Below, one piece after another: positions 1 through 9,041 of a DNA stretch of 64,000 nt. Position 1 is the stretch's first letter, and each line of letters opens with the position of its first letter. Source of the stretch: DASTBU01 sp035711845 (GTDB lineage Bacteria; Acidobacteriota; Vicinamibacteria; Vicinamibacterales; 2-12-FULL-66-21); contig DASTBU010000075.1 in assembly GCA_035711845.1 (NCBI GenBank), positions 27,850 through 91,849 on the forward strand, read 5' to 3'. The notes beneath the pieces were generated by a model. That model saw nothing but the letters and a program-made list of their open reading frames with translations. It was not told where the DNA came from and did not search any database. Made by a program: the position numbers and the translations under genes.

Positions 1-2
1 CG

Positions 3-434
3 CTGGCCATCGGGAAGAAGGGCCAGAACGTGAGGCTGGCCGCGAAACTGACCGGTTGGAAGATCGACATCAAGAGCGAGGAAGAGAAGCGCCGCGAAGT
101 CGAGGCCCAGCTCGGCGCGCTGGAGCTCGGCGAACAGCCTGCCGACGAGGTCGCCGAAGGGTCCGAGTCGCCTGTGGAGGCGCAGGACGCGCCGAGCGAG
201 GAGGCGCAGGCTGGGATGGACGAGGAGGAGCCGGCCGCGGCGGCCGAAGGGGCGCAGGCCGAGGAGGAGCAGGACGCGAGCCTGACCGGTGGGGAGCCGG
301 TCGAATTGGCAGCCAGCGACGCGCAGGACGCGCACATGGAGGACAACGACACGGGGGCAGCCTCTGGCGAGGCTGTCGAAGAGGTGACCGCCGGAAGCGG
401 CGACGAACCGGATTCAAAGGGCAATCAGTCGTAA
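3..434 (+). CDS. nusA: Transcription termination/antitermination factor NusA, C-terminal part
   Basis: The gene begins before the window; 143 codons are visible. The first residues (AIGKKGQNVRLAAKLTGWKI) are the end of the second KH RNA-binding domain of NusA, which binds RNA polymerase and nascent RNA during pausing, termination and antitermination. After it comes a tail of about 110 residues made mostly of Glu, Ala, Asp and Gly. Such an acidic tail is variable between species and is probably disordered. infB follows 29 nt downstream, the usual nusA-infB order. No ylxR/rnpM or ylxQ gene lies between them. The family call is firm; only the N-terminal part is missing. Confidence 0.93.
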   Translation: MAIGKKGQNVRLAAKLTGWKIDIKSEEEKRREVEAQLGALELGEQPADEVAEGSESPVEAQDAPSEEAQAGMDEEEPAAAAEGAQAEEEQDASLTGGEPVELAASDAQDAHMEDNDTGAASGEAVEEVTAGSGDEPDSKGNQS

Positions 435-463
435 CGCGTTCGACACGCAGAACTTTTAATTGA

Positions 464-3232
464 ATGGCAACAGTCCGGATTTACAAGGTCGCGGAGCTGC
501 TCAACACGTCGAGCCAGGAAGTGATCGCGCTGCTCAAGCGCGATCACGGCATCGAGGTCAAGAGCGCATCGAGCACGATCGAGGAAGTCGTTGCGCGGCA
601 GTTCGTTGAACGCCTCGCCCGTCAGCGCAACATCAGCGTTCCGTCGAACGCGTCGTTTGCCGACTCCCCCGCTGCGTCGAGAGGCAGGAAACCCGGGAAA
701 CCACCCGAGCCTGCCCGTCCGGCAGCCCCGTCGCTGCCGCCGCCGCGCCTGATCAAGAGCGCCAAGTTGGCGGCGCCGCCGCCCGAACTCGTTGTCGAAG
801 CGCCGGCGGCCGAGCCGGCCGAGTCCGCGGCGCCCGTGGCGGAGGCGGCCCCCGAATTCGAGCAGGCGGAGCCTGCCATCGAAGCTGTGTCGCCGAGGGC
901 TGCGCCAGAGCCGGTCGCGGAGTCCGAGCCGGCGTCGGTCGAAGAGCCCCTGGAGGCCGCGGAACCGCCGGCCGAACAGGCGCCGCCAGCCGCGGTGGCT
1001 GTCAAGGAGCCAGCGGCGCAGCCCGCACCGAGACCAGTCACGCCGGCACCCGGGCGTGTCGTTCCGCCGACGCTTCGTTTGCGTGTCGAAGATCCTCGGA
1101 CAGGCCAAGCGCCTCCGGCGCCGCCCCGCCGTCCGGTCCTCGTGCGTCCGGCTGCACCATCGCCAGCCGGGTCACAGGCGCCGACAGGCAATCTGAGCCG
1201 GCCGGCGGCCCCGCGGCCCGGAACCGGCGCCGCCGCTCGTGCGCCACAGCGCCCTGGCGGGCCGCTGCCGCCCCGCCAGGCGCCCATGGGAGGACCGCGC
1301 CCGCTGCCCTCGCAGCCTGTGCGTCCCAGCCTCCCGCCGCGGCCCGGCATGCCGACTCCCGGATACCGGCCCCCGATGGGGCGGCCGAGTCAGCGTCCGA
1401 GCGGACCGCGGCGCGACCACACGCCGCGCGTGCCGACGTCCGCTCCGGCGCCGGCGGCGCCGCCACCGGTCACGCGCACCATCACGCTCGCGGAAGGGAT
1501 GACGGTGGCGGACCTGGCCGCCAAGCTGGACGTGAAGGCCAAGGACGTCCTCCGGAAGCTGATCGAGCGCCGGATGATGATGACCATCAACAGCACGCTC
1601 GACGACGACACCGCATCGATGATCGCGCGCGAATTCGGCGCCGACGTCAAGATGCAGACGTTCGAGGAAGAGATGCTGCAGGTCGAGGCGGAAGACGTCA
1701 GCCCCGCAGATCTTCAGACGCGCGCTCCGGTGGTCACGGTCATGGGACACGTGGACCACGGCAAGACGACGCTGCTCGACGCGATCCGCTCGGCGCGTGT
1801 GGCCGAGCGCGAGGCAGGCGGCATCACGCAGCACATCGGCGCGTACGCCGTGCAGGTCAACGACCGCAACGTCGTGTTCCTCGATACGCCGGGCCACGAA
1901 GCGTTCACGATGATGCGGGCCCGCGGCGCGCGCGTGACCGACGTCGTCATCCTCGTGGTGGCGGCAGACGACGGCGTCATGCCGCAGACGCGCGAAGCGA
2001 TCGACCACGCGAAGGCAGCGGGCGTACCGATTCTCGTGGCCATCAACAAGATCGACAAGCCGGACGCGAACCCCGACCGCGTGAAGAAGGAGCTTGCTGA
2101 CCTGGGCCTCGTCCCGGAGCAGTGGGGTGGGCAGACCGTCATGGTCGAGGTGTCGGCCAAGAAGAAACAGAACCTCGAGCTCCTGCTCGAGATGATCCTG
2201 CTCGTGACCGAGATGAGCGAGCTGCGGGCCAACCCCAAGCGCAACGCGTCGGGCACCGTGCTCGAAGCGAAGCTCGACAAGGGACGCGGGCCGGTCGCTA
2301 CGATTCTCGTGCAGGACGGCACGCTGCACGTCGGTGACACGTTCATCGCCGGCACTATCGTCGGCAAGGTGCGTGCACTCATCGACGATCGCGGCCGCCC
2401 GATCAAGACCGCCGGACCGTCGACCCCCGTCGAAGTGCTCGGGCTGGGCGGGGTTCCGCAGCCCGGCGATGCGTTCCAGGCGCTGGCAGACGCCGCCAAG
2501 GCGCGCCAGATCGCGTTGTTCCGACAGACGCAGGCCAAGGAAAAGGCGCTCGGCGGCAAGGGCGCGCGGCTCACGCTGGAATCGCTCCAGCAGCAGATCG
2601 CCGAAGGCGGCATGAAGGAGCTGCCGATCATCATCAAGGCGGACGTGCAGGGCTCGTCCGAAGTGCTGGCGGATACGCTCACCAAGCTGAGCGACGAAAA
2701 GGTCAAGGTGCGGATCATTCACAGCGGCGTCGGGGCCATCAACGAGTCCGACGTCCTGCTTGCCTCCGCGTCCAATGCGATCATCATCGGCTTCAGCGTG
2801 CGGCCGGATCGTAATGCCGGCGACGTCGCCGAGCGCGAAAAGGTGGACATCCGGCTGCACTCGGTCATCTACAACGTCGTGGACGAGATGAAGAAGGCCA
2901 TGACCGGCCTGCTCGAGCCGACGTTCAAGGAAGTGCGCATCGGGTCGGCAGAGGTCCGCGAGACGTTCAAGGTGCCGAAGTTTGGCACGATCGCCGGCTG
3001 CATGGTGCTCGACGGTCGCATCACCCGCGCGGGAGACACCCAGGCACGGCTCCTCCGCGACAACGTCGTGGTCTACGAGGGCAAGATCGGGTCGCTCCGG
3101 CGCTTCAAGGACGACGTGTCCGAGGTCAGGGCCGGGATCGAATGCGGTATCGGGTTCGAGAAGTTCAACGACATCAAGGTTGGGGACGTGATCGAAGTGT
3201 TCGTCACCGAACGGGTGGCCACGCCAGCCTGA
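464..3232 (+). CDS. infB: Translation initiation factor IF-2
   Basis: GTPase of 922 aa that places initiator tRNA on the 30S subunit and promotes subunit joining. Residues 1-52 form an IF2-N domain (VRIYKVAELLN...). A Pro/Ala-rich linker covers about 55-335, and a second IF2-N-like domain covers about 340-390. The G domain shows GHVDHGKT (about 428), DTPGHEAF (about 473) and NKID (about 527), followed by the beta-barrel and C-terminal IF-2 domains. The length is typical of IF-2 with a long N-terminal extension. There is no obvious Shine-Dalgarno before the ATG, so the start rests on the conserved IF2-N beginning. rbfA begins 19 nt downstream. Confidence 0.98.
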   Translation: MATVRIYKVAELLNTSSQEVIALLKRDHGIEVKSASSTIEEVVARQFVERLARQRNISVPSNASFADSPAASRGRKPGKPPEPARPAAPSLPPPRLIKSAKLAAPPPELVVEAPAAEPAESAAPVAEAAPEFEQAEPAIEAVSPRAAPEPVAESEPASVEEPLEAAEPPAEQAPPAAVAVKEPAAQPAPRPVTPAPGRVVPPTLRLRVEDPRTGQAPPAPPRRPVLVRPAAPSPAGSQAPTGNLSRPAAPRPGTGAAARAPQRPGGPLPPRQAPMGGPRPLPSQPVRPSLPPRPGMPTPGYRPPMGRPSQRPSGPRRDHTPRVPTSAPAPAAPPPVTRTITLAEGMTVADLAAKLDVKAKDVLRKLIERRMMMTINSTLDDDTASMIAREFGADVKMQTFEEEMLQVEAEDVSPADLQTRAPVVTVMGHVDHGKTTLLDAIRSARVAEREAGGITQHIGAYAVQVNDRNVVFLDTPGHEAFTMMRARGARVTDVVILVVAADDGVMPQTREAIDHAKAAGVPILVAINKIDKPDANPDRVKKELADLGLVPEQWGGQTVMVEVSAKKKQNLELLLEMILLVTEMSELRANPKRNASGTVLEAKLDKGRGPVATILVQDGTLHVGDTFIAGTIVGKVRALIDDRGRPIKTAGPSTPVEVLGLGGVPQPGDAFQALADAAKARQIALFRQTQAKEKALGGKGARLTLESLQQQIAEGGMKELPIIIKADVQGSSEVLADTLTKLSDEKVKVRIIHSGVGAINESDVLLASASNAIIIGFSVRPDRNAGDVAEREKVDIRLHSVIYNVVDEMKKAMTGLLEPTFKEVRIGSAEVRETFKVPKFGTIAGCMVLDGRITRAGDTQARLLRDNVVVYEGKIGSLRRFKDDVSEVRAGIECGIGFEKFNDIKVGDVIEVFVTERVATPA

Positions 3233-3251
3233 GAGACGTTCGCTCCCTCCA

Positions 3252-3674
3252 ATGCCTGCCTCACGTCCCGCTCGCGTTGGCGACCAGATACGAATCGAGA
3301 TTTCAGATCTGCTGGCGCGCCAGGTGAGCGATCCGGGCATCGGCTTCATCACCGTGACCCGCGTGACCGTCACACCGGACCTGCAGCAGGCCCGCGTGTA
3401 CTACACGTCGCTCGGCGACGAGAAAGCGCGGCGGGAGTCGCAGCGCGCGCTCCAGCGCGCCGCGTCCTTTCTCCGGCGGCAGCTCGGTCAGCGGCTGCGC
3501 CTGAGGCGTGTTCCGGAACTGCAGTTCTTCTTCGACGAGAGCGTCGAGCGGCAGGACCGGATCGAGCGCATCCTGCAGGAAATCAGCGCCGAACGGGCCG
3601 GCCGTTCCGAAGCGACGGAGACCAGCGAGACCGATGAGCGCTCAGGAGACGATGACCCAGACAGCCCGGATTAG
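3252..3674 (+). CDS. rbfA: Ribosome-binding factor A
   Basis: Small KH-fold 30S maturation factor, 140 aa, that acts on helix 1 of 16S rRNA late in assembly. The family pattern is visible: N-terminal RPARVGDQIRIEISDLLARQ, then VSDPGIGFITVTRVTVTPDL and VYYTSLGD, and the C-terminal PELQFFFDESVERQDRIERIL. The last 25 residues are an acidic, hydrophilic tail. It sits between infB and nrnA as in many bacteria. The 3' end overlaps the start of nrnA by about 40 nt, so the two are probably translationally coupled. Confidence 0.96.
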   Translation: MPASRPARVGDQIRIEISDLLARQVSDPGIGFITVTRVTVTPDLQQARVYYTSLGDEKARRESQRALQRAASFLRRQLGQRLRLRRVPELQFFFDESVERQDRIERILQEISAERAGRSEATETSETDERSGDDDPDSPD

Positions 3675-4680
3675 CGAAGGGTGGACCCGTCAGCGGGGTG
3701 TGTTCCGCGACATCTGCCGGACCGTGCTCGAGCGAGACGCATTCCTGCTGACGTCCCATGCGCGGCCCGACGGCGATTCGATAGGCTCCCAGCTGGCGAT
3801 GGCTTTCGCGCTCGACGCCCTCGGCAAGCGCGTCCGGATCGTGAACGCCGATCCGGCCCCCGATCACTATCGCGAGTTCCCCGGCCTGGACCGGATCGAA
3901 ATCGCCTCCTCGGTTCCCGCGGGCGCCGACGCCGACACTCTCATCGTGATGGAGTGCAGCGACCTGAGCCGCACCGGCGTCGCCGGCTTCGAGGGCCGCT
4001 ACATCATCAACATCGACCACCACGTCGGCAATCGGATGTATGGAGCGCTGAACTGGTTCGACGAGACCGCCGCCGCGTGCGGCGAAATGGTGTTCGAGCT
4101 GATTCGCGCGCTCGACGTACCCTTGAGCTACGAGATCGCCACGCACATCTACCTGGCCATTCTCACCGACACAGGCTCGTTCCACCACTCGCACATCAGC
4201 CCGCGCACGTTCGACATCTGCCGCCAGACCGTCGAAGCGGGCGTCAACCCGGCAGCGATGGCGCGGCGCGTGTTCGACAGCAACAGCTTCGGCAAGCTGA
4301 AGCTGATCGGGGCGCTCCTCAACTCGATGGAACTCGCCGACGACGGGCGGCTTGCGGTGCTCTACATGGACGACGCCATGCTGGCCGCCTGCGGGTGCAC
4401 GCACAACGATACGGAAGGCGTCATCAACCTGCCGCTCACGGCGCGAGAAATCCAGGCCGTCGTGTTCTTCAAGGTCGCCGCCAGCGGAGAGATCCGCGTC
4501 AGCATGCGATCGAAGTACGACGTGGATGTCCGGCTCGTCGCGACCCAGTACGGCGGAGGCGGGCACAAGAACGCCGCCGGGTTCACGGTCTCGGGTCCCC
4601 TCGCCGACGCGCGGCCGAAGATCATCGAAGCGCTGACACACGCCATCGCGGAAGGGCTCCAGAGCCGGCCCACTCCATGA
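3634..4680 (+). CDS. nrnA: DHH-family nanoRNase / pAp phosphatase NrnA
   Basis: DHH/DHHA1 phosphoesterase of 348 aa that degrades 2-5 nt RNA and may dephosphorylate 3'-phosphoadenosine 5'-phosphate. Metal-binding motifs are visible: HARPDGDSIGS (about 40-50), NIDHHVGN (about 126) and the DHHA1 signature YGGGGHKNAAGF (about 306). The start is taken at the ATG at 3634; an ATG at 3652 preceded by AGGAG is an alternative. It overlaps the 3' end of rbfA, and its stop overlaps the truB start (ATGA). The rbfA-nrnA-truB order is common in this operon. The dual activity is a family property and is not shown by sequence. Confidence 0.93.
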   Translation: MSAQETMTQTARISEGWTRQRGVFRDICRTVLERDAFLLTSHARPDGDSIGSQLAMAFALDALGKRVRIVNADPAPDHYREFPGLDRIEIASSVPAGADADTLIVMECSDLSRTGVAGFEGRYIINIDHHVGNRMYGALNWFDETAAACGEMVFELIRALDVPLSYEIATHIYLAILTDTGSFHHSHISPRTFDICRQTVEAGVNPAAMARRVFDSNSFGKLKLIGALLNSMELADDGRLAVLYMDDAMLAACGCTHNDTEGVINLPLTAREIQAVVFFKVAASGEIRVSMRSKYDVDVRLVATQYGGGGHKNAAGFTVSGPLADARPKIIEALTHAIAEGLQSRPTP

Positions 4681-5621
4681 ACGGTGTGCTCGTGGCGGAC
4701 AAGCCACTCGGACCAACGTCACACGACGTCGTGGCGAGGGTGCGGCAAACGCTCGGACTCCGTCGCATCGGTCATACGGGAACGCTCGATCCGCTCGCGA
4801 CGGGCGTGCTCCCCCTCGTCGTGGGTCAGGCAACACGCCTGGCCTCCCTGCTGAGCGCTTCGGTCAAGGAGTACGCCGCCGACATTCGCTTCGGCGCCTC
4901 CACCCCGACGTACGACGCCGACGCGAGATTCCTCAGAGACGCCGTGACGGGCGCGCCGATCGAGCCCGGACCACCTCCGCCGGAGCCCCCGGGCTTGACC
5001 CGTGAAGCCATCGAGGCGGCACTGCCAGAATTCAGAGGCACCTTCCTGCAGGTGCCACCCGCCTACTCGGCCAAGAAGGTCGGAGGCATCGCAGCTTACA
5101 CGCGGGCGAGGCGGGACCAGCCCGTCGCCCCAGCCCCCGTGAGCGTGACGTCGTACGAACTCGTGCTCGAGAGCTATGCCGCGGGGCTCGCGCGGGTACG
5201 ACTGTCCTGTTCGGCTGGCTTCTACGTGCGCAGCCTGGCCCACGATCTCGGGCAACGGCTGGGGTGCGGCGCCCACCTCGAAGGCCTCAGGCGTCTCAGG
5301 GCCGGGGAATTCGCGCTCAGCGACGCGGTGTCGCTCGCCGAGATCGAGCGGGCGGGCCCGGCAGCCGCCTCGCACCTCATCCCGCTCGATCGCCTCCTGC
5401 TGCACCTGCCAGGGGTGGCCCTGACGGCCGGCGGGGCGCGCAGGGCCAGCCATGGAAGCGCCCTGACACTGGCGGATCTCGGGGAGGAAGCGGCGGGTGG
5501 CGCCGCCGGGGACCGCCGGGAGCAACGGCGCGTGCGGCTGCTGGATCCTTCGGGACGGCTTCTCGGGATTGCCGAGCCACGGGAGCCTGGCGTTTTGCAT
5601 CCCGTAATAGTCCTGGTGTAA
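4677..5621 (+). CDS. truB: tRNA pseudouridine(55) synthase TruB
   Basis: Makes pseudouridine 55 in the T-loop of tRNAs; 314 aa. It opens with NGVLVADKPLGPTSHDVVARVR, and the catalytic Asp lies in GHTGTLDPLATG (about residue 38). Further TruB motifs are FLQVPPAYSAKKVGG and SCSAGFYVRSLAHDLG. The C-terminal part is Gly/Ala-rich and ends in the usual PUA-like tail (LLGIAEP). Its ATG overlaps the nrnA stop by one base in an ATGA, so translation is coupled. The stop codon overlaps a possible -10 element for rpsO. Confidence 0.97.
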   Translation: MNGVLVADKPLGPTSHDVVARVRQTLGLRRIGHTGTLDPLATGVLPLVVGQATRLASLLSASVKEYAADIRFGASTPTYDADARFLRDAVTGAPIEPGPPPPEPPGLTREAIEAALPEFRGTFLQVPPAYSAKKVGGIAAYTRARRDQPVAPAPVSVTSYELVLESYAAGLARVRLSCSAGFYVRSLAHDLGQRLGCGAHLEGLRRLRAGEFALSDAVSLAEIERAGPAAASHLIPLDRLLLHLPGVALTAGGARRASHGSALTLADLGEEAAGGAAGDRREQRRVRLLDPSGRLLGIAEPREPGVLHPVIVLV

Positions 5622-5624
5622 GAT
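5595..5624 (+). promoter_or_regulatory. Possible rpsO promoter at the end of truB
   Basis: TTGCAT (5595-5600), an 18-nt spacer and TAAGAT (5619-5624) match a sigma-70 promoter moderately well. The -10 overlaps the truB stop codon. It would make an rpsO transcript with a leader of about 190 nt (5632-5823), long enough for the S15 autoregulatory fold known in other bacteria. No S15-binding structure was proved by eye. Confidence 0.4.
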
Positions 5625-5823
5625 ATTGAGTCGCTTGGGATTGTGAATTTCAGGCCGTGCAATGGATGGATTGGCGGACCGACCCGGCTTACGGCCCTCC
5701 CGAACCCAGCCACCCTCTCCAGGGTCACACTTCACATCCTGCGTTCAACGAGGTTCAACACAACGACGGCCCGGTGCGGCAGCGCAGTGCAGCCGAAAGT
5801 CTGGACCGTACGTGGAGGTTCGA

Positions 5824-6093
5824 GTGACTCTCAGCAAGGATCGCAAGACCGACATCATCGGCACGTACAAGACTCATACCGCCGATACAGGTTCTCCCGA
5901 GGTGCAGGTGGCGCTGCTCAGCGAGCGCATCAACTACCTCACCGAACACTTCAAGGCCCACGCCAAAGACCATCACTCGCGCCGAGGGCTGCTGAAGCTC
6001 GTCGGCCAGCGCCGACGGCTCCTGGACTACCTGAAGCGGAAGGATACCGACAGGTACGCGGAATTGATCAGGCGCCTGGGCATCAGGAAATAG
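5824..6093 (+). CDS. rpsO: 30S ribosomal protein S15
   Basis: 89 aa, the standard S15 length. The protein binds the three-way junction of 16S rRNA helices 20-22. It shows the family pattern TGSPEVQVALLSERINYLTEH, then HHSRRGLLKLVGQRRRLLDYL and a C-terminal RYAELIRRLGIRK. The start is the GTG at 5824, which follows GGAGG (5814-5818) by 5 nt; earlier in-frame starts would add a non-conserved extension. It lies between truB and pnp, the classical rpsO-pnp arrangement. Confidence 0.97.
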   Translation: MTLSKDRKTDIIGTYKTHTADTGSPEVQVALLSERINYLTEHFKAHAKDHHSRRGLLKLVGQRRRLLDYLKRKDTDRYAELIRRLGIRK

Positions 6094-6244
6094 GCCGGAC
6101 TTCGTGCCGCGCGCTCGACGAGACGGCGCGGCGACCAGCCAGGTGCCGGCATCTCCCAGTCAGGCGAAGACCGGCCCGGGCAGCCCGATGCAGCCTCGCA
6201 TCATCAGATTGACCAACGCAACGCACACCAGACGGAAAGCAGAC

Positions 6245-8371
6245 ATGCATACACGTAATCTTTCGGTCGGCCGGCAGACACTCTCAATCGAGACCGGCAG
6301 GCTCGCGAAGCAGGCCGACGGCGCGGTCGTCGTGCGGGCGGGCGACACCATGGTGCTCGTGACCGCCTGCGCCTCCCCTTCGGCTCGCGAGGGGATCGAT
6401 TTCCTGCCGCTCACGGTGGACTATCGCGAATACACCTACGCGTCGGGCCGGATTCCGGGCGGCTTCTTCAAGCGCGAGGGCAAACCCAGCGAGAAGGAAG
6501 TGCTGACGAGCCGCCTGATCGATCGGCCGATTCGGCCGCTCTTCCCTACGGGCTGGCGGCATGAAACGCAGGTCATCGCGCTGGTCCTCTCGGCCGACGG
6601 CGAGAACGACAGCGACGTGCTCGCCATCACGGGCGCGTCGGCGGCGCTGGGGCTCTCGACCATCCCCTTCACCCGCTCGATCGCGGGTGTGCGCGTCGGC
6701 CTGATCGAGGGCCAGTTCCTGATCAACCCGACGTTCGAGGAACGGCGCCGGAGCCGGCTGGATCTGATCGTGGCGGGCAGCCGCGAGGCCATCGTCATGG
6801 TGGAGGCGGGCGCGAAGGAAGTCAGCGAGGAAGAGATGGTGCAGGCGCTCGAACAGGCGCACGCGGCCATCCGCGAGATCATCGCCAACATCGACGCGCT
6901 GGCGAAAGAGGCCGGCAAGGAGAAGATTCAGGTCTCGAAAAAGGAGATTGGCCGCGAGTTCTATCGCGAGGTCGAGGAAAAGGTCTACGTCGCGCTCAGC
7001 GAGGCGATGCGAATCAAGGGCAAACTGGAGAGCTACGACCGCGTCGACCAGGTCCTCGAAGACCTCATCGCCAGCATCCCCGAGGGGGAGGTCGAGCGCC
7101 GGACCGAAGCCAAGCAGATCTTCAAGGAGCTCAAGGGGAAAGTGCTCCGCGACGAAGCACTCGGGCGGGGCCGCCGGCTCGATGGCCGGGCCTTCGACGA
7201 GATCCGTCCGATTACCATCGAGGTCGGGGTGCTGCCGCGCACGCATGGGTCGGCCGTGTTCACACGCGGCGAGACGCAGGCGCTCGTCACTGCCACGCTC
7301 GGCACGGCCGAGGATCAGCAGAAGATCGAGATGATGGAGGGCGAGCAGTGGAAGCGATTCATGCTCCACTACAACTTCCCGCCGTTCTCTGTCGGCGAGG
7401 TTGCGTTTCTGCGCGGGCCGGGGCGCCGTGAAGTCGGCCACGGCGCACTCGCAGAGCGTTCGCTGACGCCGATGATTCCCGCCGAGGAGCAGTTCCCGTA
7501 CACGGTTCGCATTGTCTCCGACATCCTCGAATCGAACGGCTCATCGTCGATGGCTTCGGTGTGCGGCGGCTCGCTGGCGATGATGGATGCGGGTGTGCCG
7601 CTCGGGGCGCCCGTGGCCGGCGTCGCCATGGGCCTGATCATGGACGAGCAGACCGGGCGCTATGCGGTCCTGAGCGACATTGCCGGCGCGGAAGATCATT
7701 ACGGCGACATGGACTTCAAGGTCGCGGGCAGCGCTGAGGGAATCACCGCCCTTCAGATGGATATCAAGGTTTCGGGCATTACGACCGAAATCATGCGTAA
7801 GGCGCTCGAACAGGCGCGCCAGGGCCGGATGTTCATCCTCGAGAAGATGCGGGAAACGCTGAGCCAGCCCAGGTCGACCGTATCCGCGCATGCGCCGCGG
7901 ATCGTGACGATCCGGATCCCGGTCGACAAGATCCGGGACGTGATCGGGCCGGGAGGCAAGATGATCCGCAGCATCATCGAGCGGACCGGCGTGAAGATCG
8001 ACGTGGAAGACGACGGCCGGGTCAACGTGGCGTCGGCCGATGCCGCCTCGGCGCAGAAGGCGATCGGGATCATCCAGGATCTGACCGCTACGCCCGAGTT
8101 GAACAAGACCTACATGGGCAAGGTGCAGCGCATCACCGATTTCGGCGCCTTCGTGGAAATCATGCCGGGCCTCGACGGCCTGCTGCACGTATCGGAGATC
8201 GCGCACTACCGCGTGAAGGACGTGCGGGACGAGCTGAAGGAAGGGGAACAGGTGATGGTCAAGGTGATCAACATCGACCCATCGGGCAAGATTCGCCTCA
8301 GCCGTAAGGCCCTGCTCCAGCCGGAAGAGGGTCAGCAGGCCCAGCGCCGGGAGCCCGCCAAGAAAGACTAG
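6245..8371 (+). CDS. pnp: Polyribonucleotide nucleotidyltransferase (PNPase)
   Basis: Phosphorolytic 3'-5' exoribonuclease of the degradosome, 708 aa. It has two RNase PH cores (about 10-145 and 315-460), a helical linker between them, a KH domain (VDKIRDVIGPGGKMIRSIIE, about 555-615) and an S1 domain (MGKVQRITDFGAFVEIMPGLDG, about 622-690). The start MHTRNLSVG matches the usual PNPase beginning and follows a GGAAAG ribosome-binding site, so the 47 codons open upstream are unlikely to be used. It is the last gene of the nusA-to-pnp run. Confidence 0.97.
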   Translation: MHTRNLSVGRQTLSIETGRLAKQADGAVVVRAGDTMVLVTACASPSAREGIDFLPLTVDYREYTYASGRIPGGFFKREGKPSEKEVLTSRLIDRPIRPLFPTGWRHETQVIALVLSADGENDSDVLAITGASAALGLSTIPFTRSIAGVRVGLIEGQFLINPTFEERRRSRLDLIVAGSREAIVMVEAGAKEVSEEEMVQALEQAHAAIREIIANIDALAKEAGKEKIQVSKKEIGREFYREVEEKVYVALSEAMRIKGKLESYDRVDQVLEDLIASIPEGEVERRTEAKQIFKELKGKVLRDEALGRGRRLDGRAFDEIRPITIEVGVLPRTHGSAVFTRGETQALVTATLGTAEDQQKIEMMEGEQWKRFMLHYNFPPFSVGEVAFLRGPGRREVGHGALAERSLTPMIPAEEQFPYTVRIVSDILESNGSSSMASVCGGSLAMMDAGVPLGAPVAGVAMGLIMDEQTGRYAVLSDIAGAEDHYGDMDFKVAGSAEGITALQMDIKVSGITTEIMRKALEQARQGRMFILEKMRETLSQPRSTVSAHAPRIVTIRIPVDKIRDVIGPGGKMIRSIIERTGVKIDVEDDGRVNVASADAASAQKAIGIIQDLTATPELNKTYMGKVQRITDFGAFVEIMPGLDGLLHVSEIAHYRVKDVRDELKEGEQVMVKVINIDPSGKIRLSRKALLQPEEGQQAQRREPAKKD

Positions 8372-8442
8372 CGATCCGGGATCCCAGACAAAAAGGCCCT
8401 CCCGGGCGTCTGTACAGGCAGACGCGATAATTGTAGAGGCAA

Positions 8443-8490
8443 GGGGTTGCAGCCGATCTGGTCTGCTCAGGTAGACAGAACTGCAATCCC
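8443..8490. other. Predicted RNA/DNA stem-loop downstream of pnp
   Basis: A 10-bp stem pairs 8443-8452 (GGGGTTGCAG) with 8481-8490 (CTGCAATCCC) with one G-T pair. Inside it a second short stem pairs TCTG (8462-8465) with CAGA (8476-8479). No T-run follows on either strand, so it is not a standard intrinsic terminator. It may end or stabilise the pnp transcript, or be part of a leader for the next gene. Confidence 0.4.
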
Positions 8491-8536
8491 GGGCCCTTTG
8501 CTGGTCGCGGATCACAGGCGGGCGGCCCCGGTGCGC

Positions 8537-8562
8537 CTCGCCGACGCTTCAGCGGAGGCGAG
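8537..8562 (+). promoter_or_regulatory. Hairpin with tandem G-A mismatches ahead of the cupredoxin gene
   Basis: CTCGCC pairs with GGCGAG, then an internal GA/GA, then CGC pairs with GCG around a TTCA loop. It ends about 20 nt before the ribosome-binding site (GGAGGG) of the gene at 8592. It could be a transcript-end structure or a leader element; no function is assigned. Confidence 0.3.
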
Positions 8563-8591
8563 CGTCATTTCTGTCCCTGGGAGGGTGACCA

Positions 8592-8966
8592 ATGCAGATG
8601 ATGCGTCGGAAGAACGTGAGCGTGGTGGCGTTCGCGTGTCTCGGCCTGGCTGCCGTCATCTGGATCCGCGCCTCGGCCCGTGAGCCGGGTCAGATCCGCG
8701 AGTTCACGGTCGAAGGCAACCAGTTCGCTTTCTCCCCGTCGAGACTCGACGTCCAGAAGGACGACCTGGTCAAGATCACCTTCACCGCTCGAGACATGGC
8801 TCACAGTTTCACGATCGATGAATACCGGATAGCCAAGCGCGCCGGGCAGGGACAGTCCGTCGTGTTCGAGTTCCGGGCCGACCGCAGCGGCACCGTCGCC
8901 TTCTACTGCAACCTGTCTGTCGACGATCGGTGCCGCAACATGAAGGGGCAGCTCAGCGTCCGGTAA
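8592..8966 (+). CDS. Membrane-anchored cupredoxin-like protein with incomplete copper ligands
   Basis: 124 aa. A hydrophobic stretch at about 10-27 looks like a signal anchor. The rest is a cupredoxin-type beta sandwich similar to the C-terminal domain of cytochrome oxidase subunit II (FTVEGNQFAFSPSRLDVQKDDLVKITF; AHSFTID; TVAFYCNLSVDDRCRNMKGQL). His71, Cys106 and Met117 stand where copper ligands are expected. The second His is replaced by Asp111 in a C-x7-C-x2-M pattern (Cys106, Cys114, Met117). A GGAGGG site precedes the ATG. It is a single gene with no oxidase genes nearby. Copper binding is uncertain. Confidence 0.75.
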   Translation: MQMMRRKNVSVVAFACLGLAAVIWIRASAREPGQIREFTVEGNQFAFSPSRLDVQKDDLVKITFTARDMAHSFTIDEYRIAKRAGQGQSVVFEFRADRSGTVAFYCNLSVDDRCRNMKGQLSVR

Positions 8967-9041
8967 CCGAGTGCGCGGCGCAACACTCCGTATGGTCCTT
9001 GGAGGGCCGGGCTGCCACCTCGTCCCATCCCGCCGTCCAAC

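Noticed and set aside
1172..3373. Open frame of over 700 codons on the - strand opposite infB
   Set aside because: Antisense shadow of the IF-2 gene caused by GC-rich third positions.
5625..5823. A riboswitch in the rpsO leader
   Set aside because: No known aptamer signature was recognised; an S15 autoregulatory leader is more likely.
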